DNA of 64,000 bases from an uncultured beta proteobacterium (GCA_903859155.1 CAIOLO010000028.1:41827-105826); one strand, 5' to 3'; counted from the stretch's first letter, positions 1-10,160 are shown. A program made the numbers and translations. Notes: generated from the sequence alone by a model not told the origin.

Positions 1-1249
1 GCATCAGCTGGCATTCGGCGGCGTCAAGATGGTGCGCGGAACGCGCTGTCACCGCGCGAAGGGCGCGATCGACAAGGTAGGCCTTGTCCGGCAAATGCAG
101 GTCCTCCGGAACGCGTTGACCGTTGGTGACATAGTGCAGCGGCAGGCGATGGCGTATGCCCACATCGAGCGCCGTGGCGATGCCCACGGCCTCGTCGGTC
201 TTGGTGATGATGCAGCCATGCACGCCGCCGTCACGGTAGACGCGCACCACGTCGTCCAGCGTCTCGCCATTGCCGGTGGCGTTGAGCAGCAGTAATCGCC
301 GCACTTCGGTCCCGGTGGCAGAGAGCATCGCCAGTTGCTCTGCAACCATCTGGTCGCGCTGGCTCATGCCTACGGTGTCGATCAGCACCAGGTGTTTGCC
401 GCGCAGATCATCAAGAACAAATTGCAGATCGGGGGCATCCTTGATCGCAAGCACGCGTACTCCGAGCAGCTTTCCGTAGATGCGCAACTGCTCGTGTGCA
501 CCGATCCGATAGCTATCCGTGGTAAGCAAAGCAAGCTTCTCAGCCCCGTAGCGCACCACGCAACGGGCAGCGATCTTGGCGACTGTCGTGGTTTTGCCGA
601 CGCCGGTGGGGCCTACCAGCGCATAAACGCCGCCGCGCTCGACAATTTCATCGGTCCCCTGGACGATATGCAAATTGCGATCGAGGACCGATTTCACCCA
701 ATCGAGTTTCTGCTGCAGCGCAAGGCCCGGGGGCATTTTTCCCAGAAGCTGGCGCGCCAGGGCCGGGCTGAAACCGGCGCGCAGCATGTCGCTCAGCACT
801 TTTGCGTTGCCCGGATCGCGCTGCTGTGCGGTATCCCAGGCTTTATAGACGAGCTGTTCTTCGATCATGCCGCGCATCGACTTGATTTCGTTGGCCAGGC
901 TGCGCGTGCTCGCATCTTCTCCGGCGTCGGGCCGAGGAACGGGGGCCGCCGCCGCCCGAGGCGCCGATTCCCGCGGGCTGGTCGATGCTTGTGATGCCTC
1001 AGCCTGGGGAAATACGTAGGCCATCGGCGACGGTTTCGGTCCTGGCGTTGCCGGCTTGACCTTTTGCTCCCGCGGCGCCTCCTGTGCGGGCGCGGTGAAC
1101 GCGGGCAGTTCGTCCTTGGCCATCGCCAGTATCTCCACTCCGCCATCGACAGCCCGGTTGGACAGGATCAGAGCGTCCGGACCAAGGCCGTGCCTTACCT
1201 GATACAGCGCCTGGCGCGAGGTGCTCGCGTAGAATTTTTTTACGTTCAT
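1..1249 (-). CDS. flhF: Flagellar biosynthesis GTPase FlhF (3' end cut by window edge)
   Basis: SRP-type GTPase that places the flagellum and helps deliver export-gate proteins at the pole. 416 codons are visible and no stop is reached. An N-terminal basic region and a Pro/Ala-rich linker (about residues 50-110) precede the NG domain. The P-loop GPTGVGKTTT lies near residue 213, followed by an SRP-GTPase-like DSYRIGAHEQLRIYG stretch and a DTVGM G3 motif. The ATG at 1249 overlaps the flhA stop (ATGA), so flhB-flhA-flhF is one translationally coupled unit. Family members have roughly 400-480 residues, so little is missing. fleN/flhG and fliA would be expected beyond the left edge. Confidence 0.93.
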   Translation of the reverse strand, partial: MNVKKFYASTSRQALYQVRHGLGPDALILSNRAVDGGVEILAMAKDELPAFTAPAQEAPREQKVKPATPGPKPSPMAYVFPQAEASQASTSPRESAPRAAAAPVPRPDAGEDASTRSLANEIKSMRGMIEEQLVYKAWDTAQQRDPGNAKVLSDMLRAGFSPALARQLLGKMPPGLALQQKLDWVKSVLDRNLHIVQGTDEIVERGGVYALVGPTGVGKTTTVAKIAARCVVRYGAEKLALLTTDSYRIGAHEQLRIYGKLLGVRVLAIKDAPDLQFVLDDLRGKHLVLIDTVGMSQRDQMVAEQLAMLSATGTEVRRLLLLNATGNGETLDDVVRVYRDGGVHGCIITKTDEAVGIATALDVGIRHRLPLHYVTNGQRVPEDLHLPDKAYLVDRALRAVTARSAHHLDAAECQLM

Positions 1250-3324
1250 GCCTTACCCCCGAGCATTGCAGTGACTTTGATGGTGCTGGAATCCGGAATT
1301 TCGCTGTGGGCGATGACCTTGATTTGCGACACGGCGCGGCGCAGGAAACGGGCCAGCAACACGCGAAGTTCGGCCGGCACCAGCAATACCGAAGGCAGCC
1401 CGAGCCGCTCCTGCTGCTGCGCGGCAACGCCGGCCTCGCGCAACAGCGTATCGACCAGCCCCGGCTCGATGCCGGGCGCATCGGCCGATTTGGTTTGCAC
1501 GGCCTGCAGGAGAATCCGCTCCAGTCCCGGATCCAGCGCCATCACTTGCAGCTCGCTGGTCCCCGGATAGAGCTGCTGGACTATGGCGCGGCCGAGCGCG
1601 ACCCGCACCAGCGCGGTCAGATCGCCGGCATCCTGGATCTTCGCGCCATGCTCGGCAAGCACATCGATGATGGTGCGCATGTCGCGGATATGCACACCCT
1701 CTTCGAGCAAATTCTGCAGCACCTTCTGCACGGTTGCCAACGGCAACAGCTTGGGCACCAGATCTTCAACAAGCTTTGGCGACTCCCGCCCGAAATGATC
1801 GAGCAGCTGCTGTGCTTCCTGCCGGCCCAGCAGTTCGCAAGCATGCGTCTGCATCACATGATTCAAATGGGTTGCTACTACGGTGCCCGCATCGACAACC
1901 GTGTAACCAAAGGTCTGCGCCTGTTCACGCATGGCGGATTCAACCCACACCGCCGGCAAACCGAACGCCGGATCGCGCGTCACCGTCCCGGGCAGAGGCG
2001 TGTTTGCATGTCCCGGATTAATCGCGAGGTACATGCCGTTATAGGCGTCACCCCGACCGATTTCGACGCCCTTGAGAGTGATGACATAGGCGTTGGGTCG
2101 CAGTTCCAGATTGTCGCGGATATGCACCGCAGGCGGGAGAAAACCGACATCCAGCGCAAATTTCTTGCGCAGCCCTTTGATGCGCTTGAGCAGTTCGCCA
2201 TCCTGCCCCTTGTCGACCAACGGGATAAGCCGGTATCCGACTTCAAGCCCCAATGTATCGACGGGAACCACATCGTCCCAGGAGGCGTCGACCGCGGCAA
2301 CGGGAGCCGGTTGCTCGGGCTCCGCAACCGCCGGAGCCGAAACCCGATTCGTGATCGCATAGCCGCCAGCGGCCAGCGCCGTAGCCAGCAGCAGGAATGC
2401 GAAATTGGGCATGCCGGGAATCATGCCCATGATTCCCAGGATGGCCGCAGTGATCATCAAGACCTGCGATTTATTGAACAACTGCCCGACCAGCTGCTCT
2501 CCGATATTCTGATCGCTGCCCACGCGACTGACGACGATACCCGCGGCAGTGGAGATGACCAGCGCCGGGATCTGCGCAACCAGGCCGTCGCCGATGGTCA
2601 ACAGGGTGTAGAACTTCGCGGCCATGGCAAAATCCAGGTCGTGCTGCAGCACCCCGACCACCAGGCCGCCGACAATATTGACCAGCAGGATGATGATCCC
2701 GGCGACAGCATCGCCGCGCACGAACTTGCTTGCCCCGTCCATGGCGCCGTAAAACTCAGCCTCCTGCGAAATCTCCCTGCGCCGGCGGCGTGCTTCATCC
2801 TCGCCTATCAGACCGGCGTTGAGATCCGCGTCGATGGCCATCTGTTTGCCCGGCATCGCATCCAGGGTGAAGCGCGCGCTGACCTCGGCGATACGACCGG
2901 CGCCCTTGGTAATGACGACGAAATTGATGACCACCAGGATGAAAAACACCACCAGTCCGACGGCGTAATTGCCGCCGACCAGGAATTGCCCGAAAGCCTC
3001 GATAACCTTCCCCGCGGCATCCGGACCGGTATGGCCGTGGAGCAGCACCACGCGCGTCGAGGCGACATTGAGCGACAAGCGCAGCAACGTCGTCAACAGG
3101 AGCACGGTGGGAAACACCGCGAAATCCAGCGGCTTGAGCGTGTACAGGCTGACCAGCAGCACGATGATCGCGAGCGCGATATTGAAAGTGAACAGCAGAT
3201 CCAGCAAAAACGGCGGCACCGGCAGAATCATCATCGTCAGGATCATGATGATCATCATCGGCACGGCCGCTGCGCGCAAGCCGGCGCTTCCCAGCAACTG
3301 GCGCAGATTGAAGGTATCGTTCAT
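1246..3324 (-). CDS. flhA: Flagellar type III export gate protein FlhA
   Basis: Inner-membrane export-gate subunit of the flagellar type III secretion system. 692 residues, the usual length. The first ~320 residues hold the hydrophobic segments. The conserved FHIPEP loop is seen as RFTLDAMPGKQMAIDADLNA near residues 152-171, followed by the basic RRRRREI stretch. The rest is the cytoplasmic domain that docks chaperone-substrate complexes. Its start overlaps the flhB stop and its stop overlaps the flhF start, both as ATGA. A 705-residue open frame on the opposite strand across this gene is a GC-rich shadow. Confidence 0.97.
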   Translation of the reverse strand: MNDTFNLRQLLGSAGLRAAAVPMMIIMILTMMILPVPPFLLDLLFTFNIALAIIVLLVSLYTLKPLDFAVFPTVLLLTTLLRLSLNVASTRVVLLHGHTGPDAAGKVIEAFGQFLVGGNYAVGLVVFFILVVINFVVITKGAGRIAEVSARFTLDAMPGKQMAIDADLNAGLIGEDEARRRRREISQEAEFYGAMDGASKFVRGDAVAGIIILLVNIVGGLVVGVLQHDLDFAMAAKFYTLLTIGDGLVAQIPALVISTAAGIVVSRVGSDQNIGEQLVGQLFNKSQVLMITAAILGIMGMIPGMPNFAFLLLATALAAGGYAITNRVSAPAVAEPEQPAPVAAVDASWDDVVPVDTLGLEVGYRLIPLVDKGQDGELLKRIKGLRKKFALDVGFLPPAVHIRDNLELRPNAYVITLKGVEIGRGDAYNGMYLAINPGHANTPLPGTVTRDPAFGLPAVWVESAMREQAQTFGYTVVDAGTVVATHLNHVMQTHACELLGRQEAQQLLDHFGRESPKLVEDLVPKLLPLATVQKVLQNLLEEGVHIRDMRTIIDVLAEHGAKIQDAGDLTALVRVALGRAIVQQLYPGTSELQVMALDPGLERILLQAVQTKSADAPGIEPGLVDTLLREAGVAAQQQERLGLPSVLLVPAELRVLLARFLRRAVSQIKVIAHSEIPDSSTIKVTAMLGGKA

Positions 3325-4463
3325 GGCGCCGAAGCCCCGGGATCAAGACTGGCGGGAACGGACAACAATCCTGGCGGCTGCGGCATGGGTCCGCCATGCT
3401 GGTGGTTGCGGCGCAACTGGTAGACGTACGCAAGCACCTCGGCCACGGCGGTATAGAGCGCCGCCGGGATTTCGTCGCCGAGTTCGGCATGGCGGTACAG
3501 GGCACGGGCCAGCGGCGGCGCCTCAAGCACCGGCACGTCATGCTCCTCGGCCAGTTGGCGGATACGTGCGGCGAGAAGGTGCGCGCCCTTGGCCACCACC
3601 TTCGGCGCCCGCATCGATCCGTCCTGGTAGCTCAGTGCCACCGCGTAATGGGTCGGATTGGTAACCACCACATCGGCTTTGGGAATCTCGGCCATCATGC
3701 GCCGGCGGGCCATTTCGCGCTGCTGGCTGCGGATATGCGCCTTGACGTGCGGATCTCCCTCGGTTTCCTTGCTTTCCTGACGCACTTCCTCGCGCGTCAT
3801 GCGCAGTTTCCTCTGCTGATCCCAGATCTGGAAAGGAATATCGATAATAACGACCAGCACCATGCTCCCCGCCATGACGAGAAAACTCTTGCCCGCAAGC
3901 TGCACCATGTGCGTCATGCCGATCTCAAGGGGTTCAGTGATCAGGGAGAGCACCGCGCCCCTGTTATGCCAGATGACCCAGCCGGCAACACCACCGACCA
4001 GTACGGTCTTGGCAATGGCTTTCAGCATTTCGATCATGCCGTGCCAGGAAATGATTCGGGTGAGGCCCTGCAAGGGATCGATGCGGCTCCAGTCCGGCAG
4101 AAGCGGCTTGAAGCTGAACAGCCAGCCACTGATCAAAAGCGTCGACCCCACCCCTACCAGCAGCAGCAGCAGCAGCAGCGGGGAAAAGGCCAGCAGCACG
4201 TCGAGCGAGGAATCCTTGAGCCGCAGCAGCATCAATTCGGGATCGAAGGCCACGGCGCGGTCCAGTTGCAGTCCCTGACGCATCATCAGGGACATCTTTT
4301 CGGTGAGGCCGGTACCCATGAACCACAGGCCGCCCCCGGCGGCCAGCAGCAGTGCCAGCGTGGACAACTCGCGCGAACGCGGAACCTGGCCCTCTTCCCG
4401 AGCCTGCTCGAGGCGTCTTGAGGATGCTGGTTCGGTGCGCTCTAAATCTGAGTCTTCTGCCAT
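3321..4463 (-). CDS. flhB: Flagellar export switch protein FlhB
   Basis: Membrane component of the flagellar export apparatus that switches substrate specificity from rod/hook to filament. 380 residues with a charged N-terminus, four hydrophobic segments, and the cytoplasmic autocleavage motif NPTH (in VVVTNPTHYAVALSY). The C-terminal tail is Pro-rich. The ATG at 4463 has a purine-rich stretch (GGCAGGGACGGG) before it. First gene of the flhBAF unit; the 314-base gap upstream separates it from cheZ. Confidence 0.97.
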   Translation of the reverse strand: MAEDSDLERTEPASSRRLEQAREEGQVPRSRELSTLALLLAAGGGLWFMGTGLTEKMSLMMRQGLQLDRAVAFDPELMLLRLKDSSLDVLLAFSPLLLLLLLVGVGSTLLISGWLFSFKPLLPDWSRIDPLQGLTRIISWHGMIEMLKAIAKTVLVGGVAGWVIWHNRGAVLSLITEPLEIGMTHMVQLAGKSFLVMAGSMVLVVIIDIPFQIWDQQRKLRMTREEVRQESKETEGDPHVKAHIRSQQREMARRRMMAEIPKADVVVTNPTHYAVALSYQDGSMRAPKVVAKGAHLLAARIRQLAEEHDVPVLEAPPLARALYRHAELGDEIPAALYTAVAEVLAYVYQLRRNHQHGGPMPQPPGLLSVPASLDPGASAP

Positions 4464-4777
4464 GTCCCGTCCCTGCCTTATTGAACGGAATTATCGGGCG
4501 GACGTAGCGCAGCCGATCAGTTGAACAGTGCCGGTTTTGGGGTGCAATTCAGCGCCTTCGCGCAGGCGGGGTTGCGCGACCCCGGCACACCGGGAGCACG
4601 CCCGGGAGAACATTCATGCGATCGCGGCTCGGGAACGGCAGCGGCTTGCTGCGCACCCTGCGGCCAACAACCACAGCGGACAGCCCCTGCGCGATTTACC
4701 TCGAAGCGCGAGCCACTAACGACTCAGCGCACCGCACGCGGCTCCTGGGTCTTTCCGGCGATACACGCCGATCAGCC
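4464..4777. other. Gene-free stretch between cheZ and flhB
   Basis: About 314 bases without a supportable gene. It must hold the flhB leader and perhaps a promoter for flhBAF. I could not find a convincing sigma-54 (-24/-12) or FliA promoter: a CCCGATAA-like string (minus strand, 4491-4498) resembles a FliA -10 box but has no matching -35. Short GC-rich inverted repeats near 4580-4610 (CCCGG/CCGGG) are the only visible structure. Confidence 0.4.
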
Positions 4778-5515
4778 CTAAAATCCAAGGCTCTCCAGCA
4801 GGTCATCGACCTGATTCTGGTCGGTCACCACGTCATTGCGCCCGGCGACATTCACCACCGGTCCATTGAGCAGGCCGGAATCGATCTCGCCGCGCATTTC
4901 ATTGGGCACCAGATCGACCAGCAAATGCACCAGCTGTTGCTCCATATTCTGCGCCAACGCCGTGATCTTCTTGATGACCTGTCCGGTCAGATCCTGGAAA
5001 TCCTGCGCCATCATGATTTCCATCAGCTGCGCGTTGGTCGCGGCCGTCTGTTTTGGCACGGAGGCAAGATATTCGCGGGTAGCGGCAACCATGGCCTTGA
5101 ATTCATCCACATTGAGGCGCTTGTCATACAGCTTCTGCCATTGTGCGGAGAGCCGCTCTGCATCCTCCCCGAGCCGGTCTTGAATTGGTTGCGCGGCCTC
5201 TATGGCGTTCAATGCGCGCACCGCGGCCTGCTCGGTCATTTTGACAACATAGTCCAGCCGGTCGCGCGCATCGGGTATCGAAGCGGCGGTTTTCTCCAGC
5301 AGCCGGTCGTAACCCAGCTCGCGCAAGGCATCATGGAGAGTTCGCGTCAGGTTGCCGATCCGGCTCATGACGTCGCCCGGTGCATTCGGACCGTGCGCAT
5401 GCTCTACCTTGGGCACTGCGGCACTCTCGCGTGCGGAGTTATCCTGAATAATGCTGTCGAACAAAGCCTCAAGGTCCTCCGCATCTGCTGACGCCGCTGC
5501 CATGGTCGCGCTCAT
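4778..5515 (-). CDS. cheZ: CheY-P phosphatase CheZ
   Basis: Dephosphorylates phospho-CheY to end the tumble signal. 245 residues, largely helical. The catalytic segment [15 protein letters not shown] places the family's catalytic Asp and Gln at about D175 and Q179. The C-terminal CheY-binding tail ([12 protein letters not shown]) is intact. The start overlaps the cheY stop (ATGA), so CheY and CheZ are coupled. Confidence 0.96.
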   Translation of the reverse strand: MSATMAAASADAEDLEALFDSIIQDNSARESAAVPKVEHAHGPNAPGDVMSRIGNLTRTLHDALRELGYDRLLEKTAASIPDARDRLDYVVKMTEQAAVRALNAIEAAQPIQDRLGEDAERLSAQWQKLYDKRLNVDEFKAMVAATREYLASVPKQTAATNAQLMEIMMAQDFQDLTGQVIKKITALAQNMEQQLVHLLVDLVPNEMRGEIDSGLLNGPVVNVAGRNDVVTDQNQVDDLLESLGF

Positions 5516-5913
5516 GATTTCACCGCTCCTTCCATTGACTTGAATATTTTGTTGAGCTTTTCATCGAGCGTCGCGGAGGTGAACGGCTTTACAACGTAAC
5601 CACTGGCGCCGGCCTGGGCGGCGGCGATAATGTTCTCCTTTTTCGCCTCGGCAGTCACCATAAGCACAGGCAGAGACTTCAAGGTTGCGTCTGCACGGAT
5701 GGTCTTGAGCAGATCGAGCCCGGTCATGTTGGGCATGTTCCAGTCGGAAATGACGAACTGGATTCCGCCTCCGCGCAATTTGTTGAGTGCATCCACACCA
5801 TCCTCGGCCTCGTCGACATTGTTGAATCCAAGCTCCTTTAGCAGGTTGCGCACGATTCGGCGCATGGTCGAGAAGTCATCGACTACCAGGAATTTCATGT
5901 TCGGGTCCGGCAT
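5512..5913 (-). CDS. cheY: Chemotaxis response regulator CheY
   Basis: Single-domain receiver that binds the flagellar switch when phosphorylated. 133 residues from the ATG at 5913, chosen because a GGAG lies 8 bases upstream; a TTG four codons earlier is the only longer option. Acidic pocket D12/D13, phosphoacceptor D57 (VISDWNMPN), T87 and K109 sit at the classical CheY positions. No cheA, cheW, cheR or cheB lies in the window, so its kinase is encoded elsewhere. Confidence 0.96.
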   Translation of the reverse strand: MPDPNMKFLVVDDFSTMRRIVRNLLKELGFNNVDEAEDGVDALNKLRGGGIQFVISDWNMPNMTGLDLLKTIRADATLKSLPVLMVTAEAKKENIIAAAQAGASGYVVKPFTSATLDEKLNKIFKSMEGAVKS

Positions 5914-6086
5914 GGGTGGCTCCAATTCAACGATCTAACGGCTTTTTTCTCCGGGACTTCGTCCAAACTGCAAAAACACCGTGTCGGCGCAGCCCAGCGC
6001 GCGCATATTCCCCGTCGGCGGCTGCGTGGATTTGCAACCCTGCGTTGAATATCGTCCGTTTTGGGCGAATCTTGAACATTCGAGGA

Positions 6087-6974
6087 TCATCCCGCCGGGT
6101 CCGAAGGCGGTGGTTCTGCCTCCGGCCCATGCGCGTTGCGTTCATTTTTCGCCTGCAGGGCGGTGCGCTGAATCCTCTCCAGCACTTCCTGCTCCGTCAA
6201 ATTGAGGAGTTTCTGGATTGCGGCATAGTCGTCCGGCAGAGCCGGATCGTCCCAGCCGTTGGCCGAATGACGGGCAAGGTCTACCGCCAGCAATACATTC
6301 AGGGTACGCGGACGTTTTGCGTGGGATTCGTACATCAACGTTTGCAGCAATTCCGGCAGCCGCCATTCGGTAGTCAGTGAAACCTGCAAATCCGCGAGCG
6401 TGAAACCGAGCACGCTGCGGTGCGCGGCACTGCTGCGCATGGTTCTTTCCTGCCGCATCAGTGCTGCTATTCGCAGCGCCAACTCCGGGGAAAAACACCA
6501 GAGCAGCATTTCCGCCATGCCGTGCAGCAGCGCCGCGATCACGACCTCGTCCGACTCGATGTCGCAACGCAGTCCTGCCCAGTCGCGCGCATACAATGCC
6601 GCATGGCGTGCACGGTCGACCACGCGCATCAATCCGGCGAGCGCCAGGGGAAATTCCGCCAAACCTGTCTCCACGGCCGGCAGCTGGCCGAAATGCTCGA
6701 AAAACGGCGAAACACCCAACATCATCAGGGCATGTTCGACCGTGGTGACTTCCGTCGTCTGCCTGACCCTGCGCCTTTGCTGCAAAAAGCGCAGCACCCG
6801 AAGGGTGAACATGGGATCGTGCAGCACCACGCGCGAAATATCACGCGCGACGATACGGGACTCGTCCTGGCGCAGACGCGCAAGCTGATCGATAGTTCGC
6901 TGCATGACCGGGATTTCCACAGCGCTCAATGCGCCGACCCAGCCCGCCTCTCCAGTCGGGATAACGGCAAACAT
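6087..6974 (-). CDS. HDOD-domain protein inside the flagellar/chemotaxis cluster
   Basis: About 295 residues from the ATG at 6974 (MFAVIPTGEA), which has AGGTG upstream; an open frame continues to 7031 but a start there gives a Cys/Gly-rich, unlikely N-terminus. The central part (roughly residues 40-230) matches the HDOD pattern: a DPMFTLRVLRFL helix, VEHALMMLGVSPFFEHFG, and an AALLHGMAEMLL segment. HDOD is an HD-related fold, usually without full metal ligands, in regulators of chemotaxis, flagella or c-di-GMP. It lies between motB and cheY on the same strand. Molecular function unknown. Confidence 0.75.
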   Translation of the reverse strand: MFAVIPTGEAGWVGALSAVEIPVMQRTIDQLARLRQDESRIVARDISRVVLHDPMFTLRVLRFLQQRRRVRQTTEVTTVEHALMMLGVSPFFEHFGQLPAVETGLAEFPLALAGLMRVVDRARHAALYARDWAGLRCDIESDEVVIAALLHGMAEMLLWCFSPELALRIAALMRQERTMRSSAAHRSVLGFTLADLQVSLTTEWRLPELLQTLMYESHAKRPRTLNVLLAVDLARHSANGWDDPALPDDYAAIQKLLNLTEQEVLERIQRTALQAKNERNAHGPEAEPPPSDPAG

Positions 6975-7094
6975 CAGGGCACCTGTCTCACATGCGCCAC
7001 TACAGCAGCCCCAGGCATCGCAGCCAGCCACCCTTGCAGCAGCGGCACACGCGCCGAATATCCCCCAGACCCGGGTAAGGAAACGCCCGGATTT

Positions 7095-8072
7095 TCAGCG
7101 TTTGGCCGCGTCAGCATCGACTTTCCCATCGGGAGCCCCGCTTTTCGTCTCTTGGTCGCTTTTTTCCTCCAGTGGCTCCGCACTATTCGATTCGGACTCG
7201 ATGGTGCCGCCATCCTTGCTCACGGCTTCCTCGGTGCGCTTGTTCATGACGATGATGCTGATTCGGCGATTTATCGGATTCAACGGATTGTCGGCATCGA
7301 AAAGCACCGCCGAGGACAATCCCACAACCCGAAGCACACGATTTTCCTGGAGGCCGCCGCCGATCAGCTCGCGCCGCGCCGCATTCGCCCGGTCCGCGGA
7401 CAGTTCCCAGTTGCTGTAGCCCTTGGTGCCGCCAGCGTAGGCTTGCGCATCGGTATGCCCGGAGATTCCAATGCGCTGGGGCACATCGTTCAGACCCTTG
7501 CCGATTTCACGCAGGATATCCCGTGTGTACGGTTGCAGTTGCGAGCTGCCAATGGCGAACATCGGACGGTTGTACTCATCCACGATCTGGACGCGCAATC
7601 CTTCGGTGGTCAGATCAAGCAGCATCTGCTTGCGAAACGGTTTGAGCGCCGCATTGTTGTCGATTGCGCGCTCGATGCGGTCCTGCAAATCGCGCAATTT
7701 GATCCTCTCCTGACGCGCGTACTCGGCCTCCGCCGCCTTCAGGTTGATGGCTTTTTTTTCCGCCTGGATTGTGCCCTTCATGATCTGGCCGGCGCTGCGC
7801 GTGAGGTCCTGACCGCCGCCTTTGATCAGGCTGGAGCTGTCGCCGCTGCCGCTACCGCCTGAGAGAGCGACTTTCAGCGGGGTCTGGAAATATTCGGCGA
7901 TGCCCTTCAGATCCCCGGTGGTACTCGAGCCGAGCAGCCACATGAGAAGGAAAAAAGCCATCATCGCCGTGACGAAATCGGCATAAGCGATTTTCCATGC
8001 GCCGCCATGATGGCCACCCGCGTGTTTTTTTACGCGTTTTACGACTATCGGCCGTTGGGAATCTTCACTCAT
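7095..8072 (-). CDS. motB: Flagellar motor stator protein MotB
   Basis: Peptidoglycan-anchored stator half of the proton channel. 325 residues. A short cytoplasmic basic N-terminus leads into one membrane helix with the proton-carrying Asp at D32 (AYADFVTAMMAFFLLMWLL). A Gly/Ser-rich linker and an OmpA-like peptidoglycan-binding domain follow (ISGHTDAQ, SADRANAARR, NRRISIIV). The Lys/Glu/Asp-rich tail is long. It starts 25 bases after the motA stop. Confidence 0.96.
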   Translation of the reverse strand: MSEDSQRPIVVKRVKKHAGGHHGGAWKIAYADFVTAMMAFFLLMWLLGSSTTGDLKGIAEYFQTPLKVALSGGSGSGDSSSLIKGGGQDLTRSAGQIMKGTIQAEKKAINLKAAEAEYARQERIKLRDLQDRIERAIDNNAALKPFRKQMLLDLTTEGLRVQIVDEYNRPMFAIGSSQLQPYTRDILREIGKGLNDVPQRIGISGHTDAQAYAGGTKGYSNWELSADRANAARRELIGGGLQENRVLRVVGLSSAVLFDADNPLNPINRRISIIVMNKRTEEAVSKDGGTIESESNSAEPLEEKSDQETKSGAPDGKVDADAAKR

Positions 8073-8097
8073 ATTGTCTGCGGGGGTGGCCGGCGCA

Positions 8098-8958
8098 TCA
8101 GTGCGACTTGCGCTGCTTTATTTCATCTTCCAGCTCGGAAAATGTGGGTCGCTCGGTCGAAAACAGGACTTTGCGTCCAAACTCGATAGCCACCTGCGGC
8201 GCATAGCCGTTGAGGCTGGCGAGCAGCGTCACCTTTATGCATTGCAGCATCTTGGTGGATTCGACCAGCTTGTGCTCCAACAGCGCGGCCAGCGGTCCGA
8301 CGAACCCGTACGAGAGTAAAATGCCGAGAAAAGTGCCAACCAGCGCGGCGGCTATCAGTTTGCCGAGTTCGCTTGGCGGGATTCCGACCGATTCCATGGT
8401 GTGCACCACGCCCATGACCGCGGCAACGATGCCGAAGGCTGGCAGGGCGTCGGCCATTTTCGCGATTGCATTGATGGGAACCTCACCCTCCGCATGATGC
8501 GTATCGATCTCGCTGTCCATCAGGTTTTCTATCTCGAATGCATTCATGTTGCCTCCAACCATGAGGCGCAGGTAATCGGTCAGGAACTCGACCACGTGGT
8601 GATCGGAGATGATCTTGGGATATTTTGTAAATATCGGGCTTTGGTCGGGCGCGTCGACATCGGCCTCCACCGACATCAGGCCTTCTTTACGGACTTTGGC
8701 GAGTATGTCAAACAGCAGCGACAGTGTTTCCATGTACAGCGCCTTGTTGAAGTGCGAGTTGCGCATCAGGGTCGGCAAGGCTTTCAATGTCGCTTTGATG
8801 ACCTTATTCGGGTTTGCCACCAGAAAGGCTCCCGCACCCGATCCGAAAATCATCAGCAATTCCACCGGCTGAATCAGGGAGCCGAGGTGACCGCCGGCCA
8901 GTGCGAACCCGCCGAACACGGCACCCAGAATTACAAGGTAACCAACGATAACCAGCAC
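8098..8958 (-). CDS. motA: Flagellar motor stator protein MotA
   Basis: Four-helix stator subunit that couples proton flow to the rotor. 286 residues, typical. It begins MLVIVGYLVILGAVFGGFAL; the conserved channel segment LPAFGIVAAVMGVVHTM and the following LGKLIAAALVGTFLGILLSY are present. The start is a GTG at 8958 with GGGAG upstream. Followed at once by motB. Confidence 0.96.
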   Translation of the reverse strand: MLVIVGYLVILGAVFGGFALAGGHLGSLIQPVELLMIFGSGAGAFLVANPNKVIKATLKALPTLMRNSHFNKALYMETLSLLFDILAKVRKEGLMSVEADVDAPDQSPIFTKYPKIISDHHVVEFLTDYLRLMVGGNMNAFEIENLMDSEIDTHHAEGEVPINAIAKMADALPAFGIVAAVMGVVHTMESVGIPPSELGKLIAAALVGTFLGILLSYGFVGPLAALLEHKLVESTKMLQCIKVTLLASLNGYAPQVAIEFGRKVLFSTERPTFSELEDEIKQRKSH

Positions 8959-9181
8959 AAATCGCTCCCGGCGCCAGCACGCACCAAAAAATTGTTGGCC
9001 AACCCCCCCGCTTGGGGCCTTATCTCGTCACGCCAACAAGGTACCAGTGGCCGCCTCGCGCCAAAGCCGGAATAAACGGTGGTTTTATGCTGTTATTGCA
9101 ACAATTCAGAGGGGGAGACGGCGCGATATGCCGCTCGCGGGTTACGCCCCGCGAGCCGGCAAATGCACCAGCGGATGCATG

Positions 9182-9724
9182 TCAGGACAACGCGACCGCT
9201 GCGAGTGCCGTGTTTTTCTTCGATTTTCCTGCGCGCGACGGCGGATGGCAAAGCCCGCAAATGTAACTGCGATGGAGATCGAGGCGATGACTGATGAAAT
9301 TGCCGCCACAGCGAGTGCACGGCACGGTCTCCAGCAGGCTGCCGAGGAACCGCACCAGCGTCCAGGCTCTGGTCAGCGTCAGGATCGGCTCCAGGCTGTT
9401 GGCCTGAACGTGTTCGAGATAGAGTCTGTATGCCTTGATAACGGCGTGAATGCCGCGCAATTCGGTATTTGCGACCAGATATTGGTAGATATCGACAAAA
9501 AGCGAGGAATGAACATTGGGTTGCCAGCTGAGAAACCAATCCGCGGAAAACGGCAACATGCCTTTGGACGGGGATTGACCTTTGACTTCCTTGTAAAGCT
9601 TGAGCAGACGTTCCCGGCTCAGGCTTGTCTCCGTCTCCAGAACCTGCAGCCTGGCCCCGAGGTTGATCAGTTCGATCGCAACCTGGATCTCATTGCCTTC
9701 ACACACCACGCTTTTGTTTCTCAT
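9182..9724 (-). CDS. flhC: Flagellar master regulator subunit FlhC
   Basis: Part of the FlhD4C2 activator of early flagellar promoters. 180 residues. The Cys4 zinc site is complete: C136, C139, C156 and C159 in CTRCGGNF and CGLCHPP. It follows flhD by 18 bases on the same strand. The roughly 220 bases between flhC and motA are a plausible FlhDC target, but I see no box I would call. Confidence 0.95.
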   Translation of the reverse strand: MRNKSVVCEGNEIQVAIELINLGARLQVLETETSLSRERLLKLYKEVKGQSPSKGMLPFSADWFLSWQPNVHSSLFVDIYQYLVANTELRGIHAVIKAYRLYLEHVQANSLEPILTLTRAWTLVRFLGSLLETVPCTRCGGNFISHRLDLHRSYICGLCHPPSRAGKSKKNTALAAVALS

Positions 9725-9742
9725 GAGAGTCTCGCCATCCGC

Positions 9743-10060
9743 TCAGGCAAGTGCTTCGACGGGTTGGCCCGTGAGCAGGATGGCGGCGTGGGATTGCGGC
9801 ATCGCGCCTTCCTTGCCATGGCTCGTCAATAGTCCCAGGATGAGCCGGTCATCGAAACGCATGCGGCACAACAGTACATTGGCGCTGGCCATTTTCACAA
9901 CCTGGCCGGGGGTCAGGCTCGCCAGAATATCGGCCAGTTGCTGGCTTATGCCCAGGCGATACACCGCCGCAGACTTGTCCTCACGGATCATGTGCTGTGC
10001 CAGCATCAGGTAGGTAAGGTTGAGTTCCTTGATTTCTCCCAGCATATCTGACGTATTCAT
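9743..10060 (-). CDS. flhD: Flagellar master regulator subunit FlhD
   Basis: Partner of FlhC. 105 residues, matching the family, with the typical start EIKELNLTYLMLAQHMI and the segment GISQQLADILASLTPGQVVKMA. Expression would begin in the 100-base gap to the REC-GGDEF-EAL gene (10061-10160) or inside that gene's 3' end. Confidence 0.94.
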   Translation of the reverse strand: MNTSDMLGEIKELNLTYLMLAQHMIREDKSAAVYRLGISQQLADILASLTPGQVVKMASANVLLCRMRFDDRLILGLLTSHGKEGAMPQSHAAILLTGQPVEALA

Positions 10061-10160
10061 TATTTATCTCCGGTGGTTGCATCTTGCCGCCCCTAGACCT
10101 CAGGCATGGCTGCATTGTGGAGGCAACCCCCATTCGGGATAAATAGGAATCCGTCCGTTT

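Noticed and set aside
1306..3423. 705-residue plus-strand open frame opposite flhA
   Set aside because: It is antisense to a clearly recognised gene and rich in His, Gln and Arg, as expected for a shadow of GC-rich codon use.
4490..4513. FliA-like -10 element upstream of flhB
   Set aside because: The -35 at the right spacing (CGATC instead of CTTTA, as complement) does not match.
4616..5491. 291-residue plus-strand open frame opposite cheZ
   Set aside because: It covers cheZ on the wrong strand and has no family pattern; cheZ has its catalytic and CheY-binding motifs.
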